Positions 17,710-20,558 of a DNA stretch of 20,558 nucleotides are shown here, one piece after another (positions within the stretch are counted from its first letter, which is position 1; each line of letters begins with the position of its first letter). Location: positions 1-20,558 of the forward strand of contig NZ_CAMLHF010000094.1 in NCBI RefSeq assembly GCF_946479715.1, in the 5' to 3' direction. The notes beneath the pieces were generated by a model that was given only the letters and a program-made list of their open reading frames with translations, searched no databases and was not told where the DNA came from. This DNA is from an uncultured Pedobacter sp. (GTDB taxonomy: Bacteria > Bacteroidota > Bacteroidia > Sphingobacteriales > Sphingobacteriaceae). A program made the translations under genes and the position numbers.

Positions 17710-20064
17710 TTAAAACCTTCCTGCCAGTGAAATCCCATATGTTTTTGGATTACCCAAATGGGCAGCACCGAAATCATAAACATAATCTAAATAGGTTCTA
17801 TCACTTAGATTTCTTCCCCAGAAAAACAAGTCAAATCTCTTATTAGAAACACCAACTTTTGCATTGAACAAATGATAGCCTTTTTGCTCAAACCGGTTTT
17901 GAAGGTCAAAAAACTGATCTCCTGTGTATGCCCACTCACCTCGTGCAATTAAATTCAGTTTATTAAGGCTTTCAATTTGATAGCTGTACTGTAATGCAAG
18001 CATAGAAGTCATCTCTGGTGTATAAATCTGCTTGTTGCCATCAAAATTCACAACCTCTTCATCTACTGGCAAACTCAATGATTTATATTTTGCATCAGTA
18101 TAGCCAAAGTTATAATCAACGCTTAGTCCTTTAACAGGTCTTGCCGAAAGCTCAACCTCAACACCTTTGCTACTTAATTTTCCTGCATTTCTGGTTATTG
18201 TTATCGCATCTGGCAAGATCAGCACAGGAATTTGCGCATCAGTAAGCCTTACATAAAAAGCAGCAACATTAACACTTAAGCGCTGATCGAAAAACGTATT
18301 TTTAGATCCAAATTCTAGATTATTACCATATTCTGGCTTGTAGTCCACTAAAGGCTTTGCAGTTCTGTCGGAGCCGATCTGTGTAAGACCGCCAGCACGG
18401 AAACCTCGGCTGTAAGTTGCATAAAAACTATGATCAGGTACAAACGAATAAGCAAGACTAACCTTAGGAGATAACGCCTTAAAACTAGCTGTGGCACTGG
18501 TATCTTTTTGCTCAACTATAGGCTGCGTCTCGCCAGGCATTAACATCTCGCCGTATACCCCTAGTTTTTTATGCTCATAATCGTAACGTAAACCTGCAGT
18601 TGCCAACAACTCATCTGTTATTGCATAGCTAACCTGCCCAAAAGCAGCTAAGCCAAAGCCCTTCCCTTTGTTAATACTTATGATATTAAGACCAGGCATA
18701 GACCCTACCATTTCTGCATCTTCACCAAAAGACAAGCCTTGTTTTACCGGGTTTTTCTGATAGAAGCCATAGACGCCTCCTACCCACTTAAGCCTTGAAT
18801 CAGATGACGAAGGGGAGCTGAACTTAAACTCCTGAGTTAATACCTGTATCTTATTCCAGTCCTTCCCATAGTTATTGATAAGAGAAATTCCATCGATCGG
18901 CGAAAAATCACTGTCTATCGGTTTATCATAATACCTGTAGTTAGACTGATAAGCACTTTGAGAGGTAAAATTGAAACCATCACCAGCATAGTTTGCAGAC
19001 AATGAAGCGTTAAACAGATTATCAAACATCGTGGTTAACGTATTCTGGTTTACTTTAAAAGGATTACTTAATGCATCCCCCACAGAAGCCACTAATGGAA
19101 ATGTTCCATCATTACGATTCTCATTATGCTTTACATTTAAAGTTAAATCAAACTTTGAGCTGCCCTGAAATTTCAGATAATAATTGCCCAGATAGCCGTG
19201 TAAACGATCATATTTTTTATTGTTAAACTCATTGGTATAAAATCCGCTTTGTCTGTTAACCAGACCTGCCGCACCAAAAAATAACTTATCCTTAATTAAG
19301 GCAGTTCTGATACCTGCGCTATAACGCTGCTGACCATAATTCCCAATATCAACACCAGCAAAACCGGTTGTATAATTTGCAGGCTTTTTGGTGATAATGT
19401 TAATTACCCCACCCATTGCATTTCTGCCATACAATGTGCCCTGAGGGCCACGCAATACTTCTATCCTTTCCACATCAAACAGAGAAGAAATATAGGTATC
19501 CAATCCAAATTGATTTACACCGTCAATATACGTAGCTACTGCAGGATCGTAAGAAGTTGTAGTAATCCCCCTTATCGAGGTTACATTCCTTCCATCACCG
19601 GGGTTACTGCTATAAAGATTCGGAACAATAGCCGACAAGTCTCTTGTGTTCTGTATCCTGTAATCATTCACTTTTGCTGATGAAAAAACAGATATACTGG
19701 AGGGTATATTCTGAACATTTTCTTCTGTTTTCTGTGCAGAAACAATTACTTCGTCCAATTTCAACCCGGCATCTTCTAAAGTAATATTCAGGCTCTTGCT
19801 ATCATCGGTTATCAGTTTATTTATTGCTGCATAACCCACGGCAGTAAACCTTAAACTTACTTTACCCGGAGGAACATTAACAAGCTCAAAAGCACCTGTC
19901 AAATCTGTAACCGTACTTAAATTTGTATTTAATACCTGTACTGTTACTGCATCAACAGGAACTCCCTTAGCATCTTTAACCGTTCCTGAAATCTTATTCT
20001 GCTGTGCACTCGCTGCAAAACAGATGAAAATGCTTAAACACAAGCATGCTATTATTCTATTCAT
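17710..20064 (-). CDS. TonB-dependent outer membrane receptor (non-SusC type)
   Basis: A 784-residue outer membrane transporter for an unidentified ligand. I chose the ATG at 20064 because it gives a clear signal peptide (MNRIIACLCLSIFICFAASAQ); the same frame is open to 20184, but that extension has no signal sequence at its start and overlaps the upstream gene. A carboxypeptidase-regulatory-like domain occupies about 24-98, then a TonB-box-like DEVIVSA (104-110). The plug (about 115-228) contains the motif VERIEVLRGPQGTLYGRNA and GGVINIITKKP. The 22-strand barrel follows, with the YATYSRGFRAGG motif and the usual C-terminal aromatic ending (GISLAGRF). It lacks the SusC-specific features and has no SusD partner; it resembles receptors for siderophores or other small ligands. 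It begins 10 bases after a PLP-enzyme gene, so the two are likely cotranscribed. Confidence 0.92.
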   Translation of the reverse strand: MNRIIACLCLSIFICFAASAQQNKISGTVKDAKGVPVDAVTVQVLNTNLSTVTDLTGAFELVNVPPGKVSLRFTAVGYAAINKLITDDSKSLNITLEDAGLKLDEVIVSAQKTEENVQNIPSSISVFSSAKVNDYRIQNTRDLSAIVPNLYSSNPGDGRNVTSIRGITTTSYDPAVATYIDGVNQFGLDTYISSLFDVERIEVLRGPQGTLYGRNAMGGVINIITKKPANYTTGFAGVDIGNYGQQRYSAGIRTALIKDKLFFGAAGLVNRQSGFYTNEFNNKKYDRLHGYLGNYYLKFQGSSKFDLTLNVKHNENRNDGTFPLVASVGDALSNPFKVNQNTLTTMFDNLFNASLSANYAGDGFNFTSQSAYQSNYRYYDKPIDSDFSPIDGISLINNYGKDWNKIQVLTQEFKFSSPSSSDSRLKWVGGVYGFYQKNPVKQGLSFGEDAEMVGSMPGLNIISINKGKGFGLAAFGQVSYAITDELLATAGLRYDYEHKKLGVYGEMLMPGETQPIVEQKDTSATASFKALSPKVSLAYSFVPDHSFYATYSRGFRAGGLTQIGSDRTAKPLVDYKPEYGNNLEFGSKNTFFDQRLSVNVAAFYVRLTDAQIPVLILPDAITITRNAGKLSSKGVEVELSARPVKGLSVDYNFGYTDAKYKSLSLPVDEEVVNFDGNKQIYTPEMTSMLALQYSYQIESLNKLNLIARGEWAYTGDQFFDLQNRFEQKGYHLFNAKVGVSNKRFDLFFWGRNLSDRTYLDYVYDFGAAHLGNPKTYGISLAGRF

Positions 20065-20074
20065 TGTATTATTA

Positions 20075-20558
20075 TTAATTGGAAACAGCTTCAAAAGCAG
20101 CGCTGAAATCCTGAATAAGATCTTCTGTATCTTCAATACCAACAGACACTCTAACCATAGAGTCAGGAATTCCCATTTCATCACGTCTTTCTTTACCTAA
20201 TTCGAAGAATATGGTATGCGCAACCGGAATAGCAAGTGTGCGGGTATCACCAAGGTTGCTTGATTTGATAACTAGTTTAAGCTCATTCAGGAACTTAAAG
20301 CAATCAATACCATCAACAAGTGCAAAACTCAGTAATCCGCCATAGCGATGGAACAAACTTGAAGCAAGCTCATGCTGAGGGTGACTTTTCAGTCCGGGAT
20401 AATAAACTTTACTGATTAAAGGGTGGTTATCAAGAAACGTTGCAAGTGTAGCCGCATTACTGCAGGCACGATCAAGTCTTAAAGCAATAGTTTCAGAACC
20501 TACAGAAATACTGTGTGCTGCTTAAGGAGCAAGCGTACAACATCCATCACGTAGGACT
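20075..20558 (-). pseudogene. 3' part of a Cys/Met-metabolism PLP enzyme gene with an in-frame stop near the window edge
   Basis: The last 148 codons encode the C-terminal domain of a cystathionine gamma-synthase/gamma-lyase family enzyme: VGSETIALRLDRACSNA, YYPGLKSHPQH, RYGGLLSFAL, SSNLGDTRTLAIPVAHT and the closing SVGIEDTEDLIQDF. Such enzymes make or break C-S bonds in methionine and cysteine metabolism. Upstream the same frame reads TLAP, then TAA (20522-20524), then AAHSISVG. The family continues unbroken through this point, and TAA is one base from CAA (Gln). The N-terminal part with the PLP lysine lies outside the window. Either the gene is broken by a nonsense mutation or there is a base-calling error close to the sequence end. 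The identity of the family is secure; its exact reaction and whether it is truly a pseudogene are not. Confidence 0.7.

Noticed and set aside
20065..20184. 40-residue N-terminal extension of the TonB receptor frame
   Set aside because: It overlaps the PLP-enzyme coding region and would bury the signal peptide that starts at 20064.
1..20558. CRISPR arrays, tRNA genes, insertion sequences, phage or defence genes
   Set aside because: No spaced direct repeats, cloverleaf-like sequences, transposase motifs or defence-type domains were seen on either strand.

Overview
The window looks like a chromosomal segment of a Bacteroidota bacterium, most likely of the Pedobacter/Sphingobacteriaceae type. 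The evidence is low GC, A-rich leaders without clear Shine-Dalgarno sequences, signal peptides ending in the A-x-A-Q style, and family content typical of that group: GH78, GH95, DUF5916, a fused CcsBA, and a TonB receptor with a carboxypeptidase-like N-terminal domain. Both edges cut genes. No tRNA, rRNA, CRISPR array, insertion sequence or phage gene was seen.

Layout. (1) From 11327 down to the left edge, six genes lie head to tail on the minus strand: a YcbB-like L,D-transpeptidase, a fused system II cytochrome c maturation protein (CcsBA), a 2H phosphoesterase, a secreted alpha/beta-hydrolase esterase, a GH95 alpha-L-fucosidase-like enzyme and a GH78 alpha-L-rhamnosidase whose C-terminus is off the window. 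CcsBA and the 2H phosphoesterase are only 17 bases apart, so they are probably cotranscribed. The esterase, GH95 and GH78 genes look like a small module for trimming plant or pectic side chains. (2) The only long gene-free stretch (11328-11675) holds a minus-strand terminator for the DUF5916 gene and a candidate three-way-junction RNA in the leader of the L,D-transpeptidase gene. (3) A DUF5916/CBM9-like outer membrane protein gene (minus) diverges from a two-gene plus-strand operon at 13851-14058. (4) That operon encodes a DUF1080 (3-keto-disaccharide hydrolase family) lipoprotein and an 868-residue beta-propeller/HEAT/cytochrome c protein. It ends in a perfect 42-bp palindrome that can serve as a bidirectional terminator. 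(5) On the right, a TonB-dependent receptor (minus) follows by 10 bases the 3' part of a Cys/Met-metabolism PLP enzyme gene, which carries an in-frame TAA close to the window edge.

How the parts may work together. The most interesting unit is the DUF1080 plus cytochrome c operon. It is a plausible periplasmic route in which a sugar is oxidised by a propeller dehydrogenase that passes electrons to its own haem, and the 3-keto glycoside is then hydrolysed by the DUF1080 protein. The haem would be attached by CcsBA, encoded in the same window. This is inference from family knowledge and gene order. The GH95/GH78/esterase genes point to the same general lifestyle of plant polysaccharide use, but no SusC/SusD pair is present here.
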